Shown: piece by piece, positions 8,165 to 17,792 of the stretch
Position numbering within the stretch: the first letter of the stretch is position 1
Layout of the letters: each line of letters opens with the position of its first letter
Assembly: GCF_900098925.1 (NCBI RefSeq)
Contig: NZ_LT622352.1
Location: 1 to 64,000, forward strand
Length of the DNA stretch: 64,000 nucleotides
Reading direction: 5' to 3'
From: Bacillus massiliglaciei
GTDB taxonomy: Bacteria; Bacillota; Bacilli; Bacillales; DSM-1321
Program-made: the position numbers and the translations under genes
The notes under the pieces: generated by a model
What the model was told of the DNA's origin: nothing
What the model saw: the letters and a program-made list of their open reading frames with translations, nothing else
Databases searched by the model: none

Positions 8165-8931
8165 CATTCCTCGGATTGTTCACGCGGCATAATCAAGATT
8201 TCTACCCGGCGATTTTTCGCACGGCCTTCTTTTGTACTGTTGCTCGCTACTGGTTTAAATTCCCCATAGCCTTTCGCACTGAACCACTCAGGATCAAGCT
8301 TTTTATTTTCAAGCAGCAATTTCATAAAATTGACAGACCTCATGACACTCAAATCCCAGTTTGAATCAAATTGATTCGTTTTGATCGGTACATTATCGGT
8401 ATGGCCGCTGATTACAATGCCCCTTGGGGGATTCATGACAAGCAGATCAGAGATTTCCTTTGCCAGCTTCTCATCTTGTTTCCTGACACTGGCTGCCCCT
8501 GACTCAAATAATACGTTATCACGGATCATGACGTGCAGCCCGTCATCTGAAAGGGTCGTCTCCAATTTATTATCAAGCTTCTTCTCGTTGATGAACTGAT
8601 TGACACGTTCTTGAATTTCCGTGAGCTCCTCTTTTTCAGAATCTCCAAGATTCGCTTGTCCATCAAGGTCTTCTGCCCCCTGTTTCTTTTCCGGGGAAGT
8701 AGGAAGTTCACTCGGATTATCACTTGGATATTCCATGAAACTGGATCCGCTGTTAAAGACCTGATTAAACACATTGGACAGCTGCTGGAACTTCACCGCA
8801 TCTACGGAGCTTGAAGCAAACAGCACAATAAACAGGGCAAGCAGCAGCGTCAATATATCTGCATAAGGAACAAGCCAGGATTCATCTATATGCTCCTCAT
8901 GCCTTTCTTTTTTTCTGCGCCGTTTAGCCAT
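8164..8931 (-). CDS. motB: Flagellar stator protein MotB
   Basis: About 255 residues, aligning along its length with B. subtilis MotB. The single transmembrane helix carries the proton-binding Asp in VPYADILTLLLALFIVLFASS (about 24-44). A low-complexity acidic linker follows, then an OmpA-like peptidoglycan-binding domain with ISGHTDNVPI and the terminal EGRAKNRRVEIL. ATG 8931 is preferred to a GTG at 8943 because GGAGGG is about 11 bases upstream. It overlaps the motA stop by eight bases, indicating translational coupling. Confidence 0.96.
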   Translation of the reverse strand: MAKRRRKKERHEEHIDESWLVPYADILTLLLALFIVLFASSSVDAVKFQQLSNVFNQVFNSGSSFMEYPSDNPSELPTSPEKKQGAEDLDGQANLGDSEKEELTEIQERVNQFINEKKLDNKLETTLSDDGLHVMIRDNVLFESGAASVRKQDEKLAKEISDLLVMNPPRGIVISGHTDNVPIKTNQFDSNWDLSVMRSVNFMKLLLENKKLDPEWFSAKGYGEFKPVASNSTKEGRAKNRRVEILIMPREQSEE

Positions 8932-9712
8932 CTTCCCTCTCACCCTCCAGCCATTTTTTGCGGTCCTGCGCCGGCAAATACGAGGTTAACTTTTGTTCAA
9001 TTGTCCTTGGTGCTTCTCCTTCTATAATCGACAGGATGCCTTCTATCATCATTTCCTTGATACGCACTTCCTCCATCGACTTTCGCTTTAGCTTATTGGC
9101 AAAGGGATGCCAGAGGACATACCCCGTATAAATCCCCAGCAGCGTCGCAACGAACGCAGCTGAAATCGCATGTCCCAGCTCTTCCGTATCCGCCATGTTG
9201 CCAAGTGCGGCAATCAAACCAATAACCGCTCCAAGCACCCCTAATGTCGGTGCATAGGTGCCAGCCTGTGTAAAAATGGCCGCTCCCGCTCTGTGTCTTT
9301 CTTCCATCGCATCAATTTCTTCCGATAAAATATCGCGTATATAATCTGCGCTCTGTCCCTCTACGGCCAGGTTCAGACCGTTTTTCAAAAATTGGTTGTC
9401 CAGCTGCTCAGAAACAGTTTCCAATGCCAGAAGGCCTTCCTTCCGGGCAATAACCGCCCACTCTGAAAACGTCTTGATGAGCTCTTCCGGCTTCATCAGC
9501 TTTTGCTCTGTAAAAAGGATTTTGAACAGTTTCGGTAATTTCTTAACCTCTGACATAGGCACTGCCGTCAGTACTGCTGCCATTGTTCCTACGATAATGA
9601 TCATAATGGCTGCAGGGTTGATCAGCGCTGATAAACTGACGCCCTTCAATACCATTCCTACTAAAATGGCCGCTACCCCAAGCAGCACTCCTATAAAAGA
9701 TGTTTTATCCAT
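8924..9712 (-). CDS. motA: Flagellar stator protein MotA
   Basis: About 262 residues with four transmembrane helices, closely matching B. subtilis MotA from MDKTSFIGVLLG onward. The cytoplasmic loop has the conserved Arg/Glu region (MEERHRAGAAIFTQAGTYAPTLGVLGAV) that contacts the rotor protein FliG. ATG 9712 is chosen over GTG 9721 because of the GGGTGA site and homology. On the minus strand GTCGATAT (9755-9762) resembles a sigma-D -10 element (GCCGATAT) but the -35 is poor, so flagellar-sigma control is only suggested. MotA and MotB form the proton-driven stator. Confidence 0.96.
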   Translation of the reverse strand: MDKTSFIGVLLGVAAILVGMVLKGVSLSALINPAAIMIIIVGTMAAVLTAVPMSEVKKLPKLFKILFTEQKLMKPEELIKTFSEWAVIARKEGLLALETVSEQLDNQFLKNGLNLAVEGQSADYIRDILSEEIDAMEERHRAGAAIFTQAGTYAPTLGVLGAVIGLIAALGNMADTEELGHAISAAFVATLLGIYTGYVLWHPFANKLKRKSMEEVRIKEMMIEGILSIIEGEAPRTIEQKLTSYLPAQDRKKWLEGEREDG

Positions 9713-9884
9713 TTTATTCACCCACTAAATTAGAATCTCATTTGTCTATTTTATATATCGACAGTGCCTCCGAAAAAATGAGTCCATTTTCTTTATATTC
9801 TTCTAAACTGGGTAAAATGGCTCATAACGAAGTGAAATGGCAGCCCTTTTCTTTCATCCAAAACCGTTTTCTGTGGACAAAAAG

Positions 9885-9923
9885 AAAAACTATCAACCCC
9901 TGCAGAGAAGTTTGATAGTTTTT
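9885..9923. terminator. Terminator; copy A of a dispersed hairpin family
   Basis: AAAAACTATCAA (9885-9896) pairs with TTGATAGTTTTT (9912-9923); T-tails on both strands. The minus-strand loop contains CTTCTCTGCAGGGG, related to the loops of the hairpins at 15134, 20953 and 39999. It ends the RocB-like gene. Confidence 0.8.
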
Positions 9924-9986
9924 GGTGATGCGTATGAATTTCCGTTCCAGGGCCGCTTGCTTACCGGGGCCACAGATCGATGCAGC

Positions 9987-11639
9987 TCATTCTTTCCCTT
10001 CCTGCCATTTTTCGACCGCGTGTCTCAGCAGATCAGGAAGGATTCCGGTCGAAAAGGGAAGCTCCAGCCGTTCCGTGCGTTTATGGGCGTCCTTGCCGTA
10101 CGGGCCGATATTGACGGTTGGGATATCCAGCTTCGCTATCTGTTCAAGCGGCAAATGGTACCGTCTGTTATATAAAGGCATTTCCGCCTCTATAGCGCCA
10201 ATGACCTTATCGCCATCCATGAGCCGGCAGTAGCTTACGTCCGACAGGCCCATAAAAAATTGCTGCAGCTTGATTTCTGTTTGATAATCATGCAAAGCCT
10301 TAGCCTGTATGGTCTCCGTCAGGCGCAGCAAGAAGTCCTCTTTCTGATTTTCCTTATTAAGCGATACATGCGGATAATAAGGAGGAGCCAGCATGACGAG
10401 GTAAAAAGGAGCGAGATCGGTAAAATACCCCGCCATTTCTTTTGCCAGTTCCACCGTCAATTCCCGGTAATCAAACTCCACATCCGTCCACTTCAAAAAC
10501 AGGTTCTCCATGTCTTCCTTAAACCTGTCCCCATACCTTTCTACGCCAAGTTCATACAGACTGGAATACGTGTATACACGGGGTTTTGGCGGCTGGGAAG
10601 CCACTCCGCCGGCGGCGTATACCGCTTTGAGCCGTGAATGAATTTCCTCAGCACTGTCCTCCGCCTTTTTCACAAGTCTTTTCATCGTTTCGTCAGGTGT
10701 CTGCTTGAGGGTCATAATATTATATAACCCATAGGCATAGGTCGGTGTCTGAACATTGTAGCGATCCTTCAGATCGGTCAACTTCAGACAGATGGGAAGG
10801 GGACCCTGCTCCCCTCTTGCCCGATCGGCAAATTCCGGCGACAGTTCCATCTGAGCCGTGAAAACAGCAGCCATCCAGGATGCATTGACCCCTTCAAGCG
10901 GCTCTCCTGCATGGGTCTCCTTCCCGGAACAGAAGACAAGCGGGAGCATCTTGCCGACAGAGCCTGCGTATATATATTTGGATTCATCACCAGGATAATT
11001 CGAAAAAGAAGGCTCTGAACAAATCGCAAATGAATAATCAAGCCCTTCCTGCTCCTTCAGCCTTAGCAGGAGATTGACAGCCGCAAGCATCCCCTCTGAA
11101 TTCCGCTCTTCATCCGGCGTGGAGAGGAACAGAATATTTCCCTTGAATGAATCCTCACGGGCGGCCCATTCTGACAGGAGAGCCAAATGAAGCGCAATTC
11201 CCGCTTTCATGTCCATGCTTCCTCTGCCAAAAAGCCATTCCCCTGAGTCCAGTTCCTTCTGAAGGAGCGGATCAGACGTTTCTTCCTTCAGTTTTTCCAG
11301 ATATGCATCCGGATCAAAGGCAAACTCCTGGAAATGACCGCAGTCATCGACTCCCACCACATCATAATGACTTAAGAGAATGAGCGTCCGCCTGTCTGCC
11401 GGATCCTTCCCCTTCAGCAGCGCGGCCACAGCTTCCCTTTCCAGAGAATCCCCCACAATCTTTTCACGAAAAATATTCGTCTGATGTTTCTGGAAGTAAG
11501 GGATTTCCATCAGAATGGCGGTCAGTTCATCCGCCATATCCTTTTCTTCTAAAGTACCTGAAATGCTCGGAATGCGGACAAGCCTTTTGACTAGTTCGAC
11601 GATGGCTTCACTCGTATTCCAGTGTTGGCGCTTTTTCAC
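9987..11639 (-). CDS. rocB: M20-family peptidase, RocB-like
   Basis: 550 residues, similar to RocB of the arginine-degradation locus. Metal-site motifs of M20 enzymes are present: SHYDVVGVDD (about 110-119), GRGSMDMKAG (about 157), STPDEERNSEG (about 190) and ICSEPSFSN. It differs from typical M20 enzymes by its long C-terminal half. In B. subtilis rocB lies beside rocDEF genes, which are absent here, so the substrate is not established. Start MKKRQHWNTSEAIVELV; single gene followed by the hairpin at 9885-9923. Confidence 0.88.
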   Translation of the reverse strand: MKKRQHWNTSEAIVELVKRLVRIPSISGTLEEKDMADELTAILMEIPYFQKHQTNIFREKIVGDSLEREAVAALLKGKDPADRRTLILLSHYDVVGVDDCGHFQEFAFDPDAYLEKLKEETSDPLLQKELDSGEWLFGRGSMDMKAGIALHLALLSEWAAREDSFKGNILFLSTPDEERNSEGMLAAVNLLLRLKEQEGLDYSFAICSEPSFSNYPGDESKYIYAGSVGKMLPLVFCSGKETHAGEPLEGVNASWMAAVFTAQMELSPEFADRARGEQGPLPICLKLTDLKDRYNVQTPTYAYGLYNIMTLKQTPDETMKRLVKKAEDSAEEIHSRLKAVYAAGGVASQPPKPRVYTYSSLYELGVERYGDRFKEDMENLFLKWTDVEFDYRELTVELAKEMAGYFTDLAPFYLVMLAPPYYPHVSLNKENQKEDFLLRLTETIQAKALHDYQTEIKLQQFFMGLSDVSYCRLMDGDKVIGAIEAEMPLYNRRYHLPLEQIAKLDIPTVNIGPYGKDAHKRTERLELPFSTGILPDLLRHAVEKWQEGKE

Positions 11640-11663
11640 TTTTTTCTGCCCCCTTTATTACAG

Positions 11664-12749
11664 TCACTGCTGTGCACGGCTGCCCGCCGTCTTATTGCCC
11701 ATCCACTTAATCAGCGGCGTCAATAAGAAAAGAATGAACAAGATTCTGAATAGATGAAAGCTGGTCACGATCGATACATCAACATGAACAGAGAGAGCCG
11801 TAACAGACATTTCAGCCACTCCTCCGGGAGCAATGCTGAGAAAGAGCTCTTTCATCGGCACAGCCGTAGTCCATTGCCAAAAAAGGGCAAGTCCATAGCA
11901 GAAGCCAATTAAGAGAAGATTATGAAGAAAAACCATCCCAAACATTTTCCGGAACATCCCCGGTGTGTCGAGTTTCAGAGTAAAGCCGAGGTGGGCTCCA
12001 ATCAGCAGCTGAGCAGCATTCAGCCAGAATGAAGGAATCTGCGGTGCCTCCGGTCCTGTAAGATTGAACAGGACCGCCGCCAGCAGCGGCCCCAGCAGGA
12101 AAGGCAGCGGCATTCTGATTTTGAGTCCTGTCCATAAAATAACCGCTGTTACCGCGATGAAGCCAAGAAAATGCCAGCCGCTGTACTGAAGGAAAAAAAA
12201 GCTCCCATCCCCAGACAGAACAGTGTCCCCTGACTCATGTGTCAGTACATGGGTTACCAGCCAAGGAACAATCGAAATCACAAGGACGATTCTCAGCGTC
12301 TGCATAAAGGCAACAGCAGAGGCATCCGTATCTTTCAATTCCTCACTCAGAACGACCATCTGGGTCAATCCCCCCGGGAAACTTCCAAGCATAGCCGTAT
12401 TAAGGGAGATATTCATGGCCTTGGCCATAAGCCAGGCGCTTATCACTGTAAATAACACCGTCACGACCGTTGAAATAAGCATGACAGGCAAATGAGAAGC
12501 CATTTGCTGCAGAGCTTCCTTCGTAAAGGAGCTTCCGAGCTGGACTCCCAGTACGAGAAGACCGATGCTCCTGTAAATCCTCGGCCAATACAGGTATGGC
12601 CTCCATTTCATTTTGGCCAGCATAATGACGAAAAGCGGACCAAGCATCCACGGAAGAAAAATTCCAATCTGATCAAATAAATAGCCTCCGCCGAATGCAA
12701 GCATTGCAACTAAGAATATCTTGCTGAGAACGATTCCTTTATTTTTCAT
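11664..12749 (-). CDS. AbrB-family membrane protein (putative ammonia monooxygenase family)
   Basis: 361 residues with nine to ten hydrophobic segments and an internal duplication typical of the AbrB/PF05145 family: FLPWMLGPLFVIML in the first half and PLPFLLGPLLAAVLF in the second. The database label 'ammonia monooxygenase' has no support; the proteins look like transporters or channels. The 3' end is 24 bases from the RocB-like gene start on the same strand, so the two may be co-transcribed. It is unrelated to the transition regulator AbrB. Confidence 0.85.
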   Translation of the reverse strand: MKNKGIVLSKIFLVAMLAFGGGYLFDQIGIFLPWMLGPLFVIMLAKMKWRPYLYWPRIYRSIGLLVLGVQLGSSFTKEALQQMASHLPVMLISTVVTVLFTVISAWLMAKAMNISLNTAMLGSFPGGLTQMVVLSEELKDTDASAVAFMQTLRIVLVISIVPWLVTHVLTHESGDTVLSGDGSFFFLQYSGWHFLGFIAVTAVILWTGLKIRMPLPFLLGPLLAAVLFNLTGPEAPQIPSFWLNAAQLLIGAHLGFTLKLDTPGMFRKMFGMVFLHNLLLIGFCYGLALFWQWTTAVPMKELFLSIAPGGVAEMSVTALSVHVDVSIVTSFHLFRILFILFLLTPLIKWMGNKTAGSRAQQ

Positions 12750-12940
12750 ATGTTGACCTCTTTATGTATGTGTCTTCCATTCTATCATACTTGGATGATG
12801 CTTCTTTTTGTTTATTTCTGCCCGTTTTTCCCCTTATTTCCTGCTTTATTTCTCCTGGATCTGAGTCTATTCTCCCTATTTCACACCCTCATTTCAGGTA
12901 AAATGATTCATTTAGGAGTCTTCCATAAATTACATTCAAT

Positions 12941-12993
12941 TTTGACCCCCAAAAATCGACATCTTTAAGTAGAATATATAGATGGGGGTCAAA
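12941..12993 (+). promoter_or_regulatory. Perfect 10-bp inverted repeat upstream of mreBH
   Basis: TTTGACCCCC (12941-12950) and GGGGGTCAAA (12984-12993) are exact reverse complements around 33 bases, ending 22 bases before the mreBH ATG. The left arm contains ACCCCC, the -35 core reported for sigma-I promoters, and B. subtilis mreBH is a sigma-I target. A CGAA -10 is not at the expected distance. It may instead be an operator or a leader stem. Confidence 0.6.
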
Positions 12994-13015
12994 CTCTTAA
13001 GAAGGGGTGACTATA

Positions 13016-14023
13016 ATGTTATCAAACAATGAAATTGGTATCGATTTAGGAACAGCAAATACATTAGTTTATAGTAAAAATAAAGGAATTGTACTTAACG
13101 AGCCTTCTGTGGTGGCCATTGATATAACGACGAATACCGTGCTCGCGGTTGGAACCGATGCAAAAAACATGATCGGGAAAACCCCAGGAAATATCGTCGC
13201 GGTCAGACCGCTGAAGGATGGCGTCATTGCCGATTTCGATATTACTTCGCAAATGCTGAAACAAATCATGAAAAAAGCCAGCAAAATTCTTGGATTGTCT
13301 CTTAGGAAGCCAACTGTTGTGGTCTGCACTCCATCCGGTTCCACTTCTGTTGAAAGACGGGCAATTGAAGATGCAGTGAAAAGCTGCGGGGCAAAGCATG
13401 TCCATTTAATCGAAGAACCTGTTGCTGCCGCAATCGGCGCAGATCTTCCAGTGTCCGAACCAATCGCCAACGTCGTCGTAGACATTGGAGGCGGAACAAC
13501 CGAGGTTGCCATTATTTCCTTTGGCGGTGTCGTTTCATGCAATTCGATTCGAATCGGCGGAGATCAGCTGGATGAGGATATCGTTCAATTCATCCGCAAA
13601 AAGTATAATGTCTTGATTGGGGAAAGAACCGGAGAAATCATCAAAATGGAAATCGGCTATGGCTTAATTGAACATGAAGTGAAATCCATGGAAGTCAGAG
13701 GACGGGATTTAGTAACAGGCCTTCCGAAGACCATTACGGTTACTTCCGTTGAAATCCAGGAAGCGATCCGTGAATCTTTGCTTCACATTTTGGAAGCCAT
13801 CCGGTCTACGCTTGAGGATTCCCCTCCTGAATTGAGCGGTGACATCGTGGATCAAGGTGTTGTCTTAACTGGAGGCGGAGCATTATTGAACGGAATGCAG
13901 GATTGGCTTGCAAGTGAAATTGTCGTCCCCGTTCACATCGCCCCCCAGCCGCTTGAAGCCGTGGCTATCGGAACGGGCCGTTCACTGGGTGTAATCAATA
14001 AGCTCCAAAAAGCAGTCTACTGA
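13016..14023 (+). CDS. mreBH: Rod-shape determining protein MreBH
   Basis: About 335 residues, an actin-like ATPase that assembles under the membrane and guides cell-wall elongation. Actin-fold motifs are phosphate 1 ([13 protein letters not shown]), phosphate 2 ([16 protein letters not shown], about 151-166) and the adenosine motif [13 protein letters not shown]. Sequence and length match B. subtilis MreBH more closely than MreB or Mbl. The ATG at 13016 follows AAGGGGTGA by five bases; the upstream GTG at 13007 lies within that site. Monocistronic: own leader (12941-12993) and terminator (14035-14070). Confidence 0.94.
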   Translation: MLSNNEIGIDLGTANTLVYSKNKGIVLNEPSVVAIDITTNTVLAVGTDAKNMIGKTPGNIVAVRPLKDGVIADFDITSQMLKQIMKKASKILGLSLRKPTVVVCTPSGSTSVERRAIEDAVKSCGAKHVHLIEEPVAAAIGADLPVSEPIANVVVDIGGGTTEVAIISFGGVVSCNSIRIGGDQLDEDIVQFIRKKYNVLIGERTGEIIKMEIGYGLIEHEVKSMEVRGRDLVTGLPKTITVTSVEIQEAIRESLLHILEAIRSTLEDSPPELSGDIVDQGVVLTGGGALLNGMQDWLASEIVVPVHIAPQPLEAVAIGTGRSLGVINKLQKAVY

Positions 14024-14034
14024 TTTTTACATAG

Positions 14035-14070
14035 AAAAGCAGATGAAGAGATTTCCTCATCTGCTTTTTT
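14035..14070 (+). terminator. Terminator of mreBH
   Basis: AAAAGCAGATGA (14035-14046) pairs with TCATCTGCTTTT (14057-14068), followed by further Ts. Confidence 0.9.
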
Positions 14071-14250
14071 ATTTGGTTTTTTGTGCTCTTCTTATCGATA
14101 TCCAGAAGCCTTCCTCTCTGCTTTTATCAATACGCCATGAATGCCGACTCCATAATCGGTAAGAGTCACAAATAGAAGAAACGGTTTATAGGTTACATTT
14201 TTCGGCAAAAGGGAATAAGACGGATAAGTAAATGTCAGGAGTGAATGCCC

Positions 14251-15129
14251 ATGAAAAATAAACTGATTTCACTAGGAAAAGAGTTGAAGAAAGAGGTTAA
14301 TGAGGACAGAGCAACCGGATTGGCTGCCGAGCAGGCTTATTACTATCTGCTTTCGCTTTTCCCTTTAATGATCCTGCTGCTGTCCATTCTCCCTTATTTG
14401 CAGATTGAACCGTCCGAAGCACTTAAATTTATGAATCAGCTGCTTCCGTCGGAAACAACTTCTGTCCTGGAGGAGAACATTGTTAAAATCTTGAGCAATC
14501 AGAATGGCGGATTATTGACTGTCGGAATTCTTGGTACTATTTGGTCCGCATCCAACGGTATGAACGCCTTCATCCATGCTCAGAATATCGCTTTCGATGT
14601 GGAGGAAAGCCGCGGATTCATCAAAGCAAGAGCCATGTCCGTCCTGCTTACCTTTTTACTGATTTTAGCCTTTATCGTTGTATTGGTTCTTCCTGTCTTC
14701 GGTTCAGTCATTATGAATATGATCAATCAAATCATCCCGGTTCCAAGCGGAATTCAGACATTAGTCGATGTCCTTCGCTGGGTCGTGGCAGTAGCGGTTC
14801 TTTCCATCGTGCTTGCTTTGCTTTACCGCTATGCGCCCAATAAAACATATCCATTTAAGCATGTTTTGCCCGGAGCCATTACAGCAACTGTTTCCTGGCT
14901 GATTATTTCATTAGGATTTTCCTTTTATGTCAGTAATTTCGGCAACTATTCTTCCACCTATGGCGGTCTGGGAGGCGTCATCATATTGATGATTTGGCTA
15001 TATATGACTGGCTTAATCCTGGTCATCGGCGGGGAAATTAACGCCATGTACCATCGCCATCATTCCGTTCCCGAACAGGCGAAACCGAAAATTCCCAAGT
15101 CATCGGCTAACTCTACTTTTAATCGTTAA
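14251..15129 (+). CDS. YihY/BrkB-family membrane protein, second copy
   Basis: About 292 residues with six hydrophobic segments. The same motif set as the protein at 2100-2933 is present: ATGLAAEQAYYYLLSLFPLMI, GTIWSASNGMNAFI (about 98-111) and YSSTYGGLGGVIILMIWLYMTG with GGEIN. Between the two paralogues these blocks are well conserved while other parts diverge. Two ATGs two codons apart are possible; the second (14251) is about nine bases from AGGAG. GTTACA-13 bases-GGGAAT upstream (about 14193-14217) weakly resembles a sigma-B promoter. Confidence 0.88.
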   Translation: MKNKLISLGKELKKEVNEDRATGLAAEQAYYYLLSLFPLMILLLSILPYLQIEPSEALKFMNQLLPSETTSVLEENIVKILSNQNGGLLTVGILGTIWSASNGMNAFIHAQNIAFDVEESRGFIKARAMSVLLTFLLILAFIVVLVLPVFGSVIMNMINQIIPVPSGIQTLVDVLRWVVAVAVLSIVLALLYRYAPNKTYPFKHVLPGAITATVSWLIISLGFSFYVSNFGNYSSTYGGLGGVIILMIWLYMTGLILVIGGEINAMYHRHHSVPEQAKPKIPKSSANSTFNR

Positions 15130-15133
15130 ATGA

Positions 15134-15175
15134 AAAAATATCAAATTTCTCCTCACAGAGAAATTTGATATTTTT
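15134..15175. terminator. Terminator; copy B of the dispersed hairpin family
   Basis: An 18-bp perfect stem, AAAAATATCAAATTTCTC (15134-15151) with 15158-15175, flanked by A and T runs. It lies between the convergent YihY and NrnB-like genes. The minus-strand loop reads TGTGAG, as in the copies at 20953 and 39999. Confidence 0.9.
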
Positions 15176-15229
15176 ATGCTGTATGGATTTCCATTGCAGG
15201 ACGTTCTCCATGCTGTTGTTCCATTTTCT

Positions 15230-16393
15230 TTATTTCTTTTTCAAATATTCTTCATGCTTATCATCATGCGCAAGCCATGCACTGTATTTCCTCTTAATAT
15301 AGCGTTCAGCTTCTTTGAATGCCCCGAAACTTTTTGGCTGCTTCTTCCCGTTCAAGTCATAAACCCATGTCTCTTCTTCCGGCCGAATGAAGATTTCTTG
15401 TTTCGCTCTGTTGATATACAGATTTCCCTGCGGCGACTCTTTTACATGGACCTGGTTGCTTGGGGCATCCCGTTTAATCGGATCTGAAAAAAAGGTCTGT
15501 TCGACAAACTGCTTGAATGCTTTTTCTGTCATCGTACAGCCTGCCGCTTTTTGATGGCCCCCGCCTTCATACTTGGCCGCAACTTCTGACACGTCGATAT
15601 CATCATGGACGGTCCGGAAGCTGATTCTTTTGCTGCCAACCATCGCAATGGCAATATAGTCTAAATGAGAGAACTCCTTCGAAAGTTCATTTCCCAATTC
15701 AGAATGATAAGATTCAGCATGAACAATACCAGCTACATGAGGTCCAATTCCAGCCTGATAGACTTCGCGCTTTTTCCTGTTTATGTATCTCTCCACCCTG
15801 CCTTCTTCCATTTCCAGCAGTGTATTCTCTAAATCATCAAAAGCAAAACTCTCCTCATTCTGGAGCTTAGACAGAATTTTGGTTTCGAAGTTTTCCATTG
15901 GAAACATATAATAAAGATCGTTCAGGCGTTTTGCCCTTACATTTTCATTTGCTTCCCATTCCCATGTATCATACTGACGAACCAATTCAACGAATTCCTC
16001 CACGGCTTTGGACCGCTTCAGACCGAAATGTTCCACAGCATACTCATAGAACAGGGAAGTCGCCGCTGTCTGTTTGCCGTCTTCCTGCAAAACCGTAACA
16101 TGCGCCCAGCTGTTTTTATTCAAATGCAGCGCAGACTTATGATGATCGATCAGCAAGGCTCTGCCGCCTTCTGATATAAAATCATTGATTTTCTTTTCAT
16201 TTTCTTCATTGACTGATAAATCTGTCACGACAATGATATCTTCCTTGGCTGCCCCCTCAAGAAAACCCGCTACTTGATCATTCAGCCTGCCAACGGAATT
16301 ATAACTGACGGCGACTTCCTCGCCCAATGCGAGTTTGGCGACAATCCCGCAGCCAATCCCGTCCAAATCATTATGTGTAAAGAGATGGTACAC
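15230..16393 (-). CDS. nrnB: DHH-family nanoRNase, NrnB-like
   Basis: 387 residues. The N-terminal DHH domain has THNDLDGIGCG (about 6-16), VTDLSV (about 57-62) and the namesake LLIDHHKSA (about 78-86). The C-terminal DHHA1 domain has GGGHQKAAGCTM (about 278-289). Size and opening sequence resemble B. subtilis NrnB (YngD), which degrades short RNA oligonucleotides from the 5' end. A further C-terminal extension of about 90 residues with a basic end is also seen. Stand-alone gene ending toward hairpin 15134-15175. Confidence 0.85.
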   Translation of the reverse strand: MYHLFTHNDLDGIGCGIVAKLALGEEVAVSYNSVGRLNDQVAGFLEGAAKEDIIVVTDLSVNEENEKKINDFISEGGRALLIDHHKSALHLNKNSWAHVTVLQEDGKQTAATSLFYEYAVEHFGLKRSKAVEEFVELVRQYDTWEWEANENVRAKRLNDLYYMFPMENFETKILSKLQNEESFAFDDLENTLLEMEEGRVERYINRKKREVYQAGIGPHVAGIVHAESYHSELGNELSKEFSHLDYIAIAMVGSKRISFRTVHDDIDVSEVAAKYEGGGHQKAAGCTMTEKAFKQFVEQTFFSDPIKRDAPSNQVHVKESPQGNLYINRAKQEIFIRPEEETWVYDLNGKKQPKSFGAFKEAERYIKRKYSAWLAHDDKHEEYLKKK

Positions 16394-16589
16394 ACAAACC
16401 CCTCCTATTTCCGAATATATTTTAATGTTCCCTAAAGAATGAAATTCATAGGCGTTACTTGGTTTACCTCTGCTATTTTAACATGTTAAGGCCCATTCGT
16501 TCCCTTTTTTCGTCTGACGCTGCTAAAATATCCATTTTCATCCATACATTATATTTTTTCTATCCGTGTCCAGCTAATCTTTTTAAAAG

Positions 16590-16618
16590 GAAAAAGGGAC
16601 CTTGACGGCCCCTTTTTA
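16590..16618. terminator. Terminator of the rib operon
   Basis: AAAAAGGG (16591-16598) pairs with CCCTTTTT (16610-16617); T-runs on both strands. It lies six bases beyond the ribH stop on the minus strand. Confidence 0.75.
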
Positions 16619-16623
16619 CCTGT

Positions 16624-17094
16624 TTATTGTTCAATTAATTTCCCGAGATTAGCCATTTCAATCGCAGAAACAGCTGCCTCATAGCCTTTGTTTCCTGACT
16701 TAGTGCCAGCACGTTCAATCGCCTGTTCAATATTTTCGGTCGTCAGCACGCCAAAAATGACAGGAACTCCTGATTCGAGACTGACAGAAGCAATCCCTTT
16801 GGCACTTTCGTTACATACATAGTCATAATGAGTAGTAGAGCCTCTGATTACCGTCCCTAAACCAATGATGGCATCATATTTTCCTGTGTTCACCATTTTC
16901 TTGGCAATCAGCGGGATTTCAAAAGCTCCCGGCACCCATGCCACGTCAATTTCGGCTTCTTCCACGCCATGCCGCTTCAAACCATCAAGGGCACCGTCCA
17001 GCAGCTTGCTTGTAATAAATTCATTAAACCTTCCGACCACAATCCCCACTTTCAATCCTGATCCAATTAATTGCGCTTCAATTACATGATTCAT
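16624..17094 (-). CDS. ribH: 6,7-dimethyl-8-ribityllumazine synthase
   Basis: 156 residues, normal for RibH, which condenses 5-amino-6-ribitylaminouracil with dihydroxybutanone phosphate and assembles icosahedral shells. Family motifs are [12 protein letters not shown] (about 17-28), [12 protein letters not shown] (about 51-62), [17 protein letters not shown] (about 81-97) and [12 protein letters not shown]. It is the last gene of the FMN-riboswitch operon, 43 bases behind ribB. Confidence 0.97.
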   Translation of the reverse strand: MNHVIEAQLIGSGLKVGIVVGRFNEFITSKLLDGALDGLKRHGVEEAEIDVAWVPGAFEIPLIAKKMVNTGKYDAIIGLGTVIRGSTTHYDYVCNESAKGIASVSLESGVPVIFGVLTTENIEQAIERAGTKSGNKGYEAAVSAIEMANLGKLIEQ

Positions 17095-17137
17095 CCTTAT
17101 TTCCTCCTCAAAGATTCTCTTTTTTATAGTTTCTTAT

Positions 17138-17779
17138 TCAAACGATTGGCTGTTTTGCTTCCCGCCTGACCGCTGCTTCGTTTTTCCGCCGGTAATCGGC
17201 AAGGTCTGCAATCGTGATAAATTTCAAATCAAACCTGGCAGCAATCTTTTCGAGATCTGGAACACGCGCCATTGTTCCGTCTTCCTTCATAATTTCACAG
17301 ATGACGCCGGCAGGTTTAGCCCCGCAAAGCTTGGCCAGATCGACCGAAGCTTCCGTATGCCCTGTGCGCTCAAGGACACCGCCCTCTTTAGCCACAATCG
17401 GAAAAACATGGCCTGGCCGTTTAAAGTCCTCAGGAACAGAGCCTTCCGCAAGCAATTTCAGGATTGTCGCTGACCGTTCAAAAGCGCTGATTCCAGTCCG
17501 TGTGCTTTGATGGTCAACGCTGATGGTAAAAGCTGTCCCAAGCTGATCCGTGTTTTCAGCGGTCATAGGATGCAGATGAAGCTTTGCAGCCAATTCCCCG
17601 GTGATTGTCGTACAAATCAAGCCCCGGCCATGCGTAGCCATAAAATTAATCGCTTCCGGAGAAGCATGTTCCGCCAAAATGACAAAATCCCCTTCATTTT
17701 CGCGATTCTCATCATCTGCTACAATGACCATTTTACCGGCCTTCAAATCTTTTACTGCTTCTTCTATTGTATTGAACAT
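17138..17779 (-). CDS. ribB: 3,4-dihydroxy-2-butanone 4-phosphate synthase, RibB domain only
   Basis: About 213 residues. RibB motifs are complete: [12 protein letters not shown] (about 22-33), [12 protein letters not shown], and [28 protein letters not shown]. In Bacillus this is normally the N-terminal half of a bifunctional RibBA of about 400 residues. Here the frame stops just past the domain linker ([18 protein letters not shown]), and only 43 bases separate it from ribH, so the GTP cyclohydrolase II half is absent, not frameshifted. ATG 17779 follows GAGGGGGCG and matches family starts; an in-frame ATG at 17806 overlaps ribE. Confidence 0.94.
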   Translation of the reverse strand: MFNTIEEAVKDLKAGKMVIVADDENRENEGDFVILAEHASPEAINFMATHGRGLICTTITGELAAKLHLHPMTAENTDQLGTAFTISVDHQSTRTGISAFERSATILKLLAEGSVPEDFKRPGHVFPIVAKEGGVLERTGHTEASVDLAKLCGAKPAGVICEIMKEDGTMARVPDLEKIAARFDLKFITIADLADYRRKNEAAVRREAKQPIV

Positions 17780-17792
17780 CGTTTGCGCCCCC

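Noticed and set aside
9396..9728. 110-codon plus-strand frame opposite motA
   Set aside because: Lies wholly over the conserved motA gene on the other strand, with no ribosome-binding site or recognisable domain.
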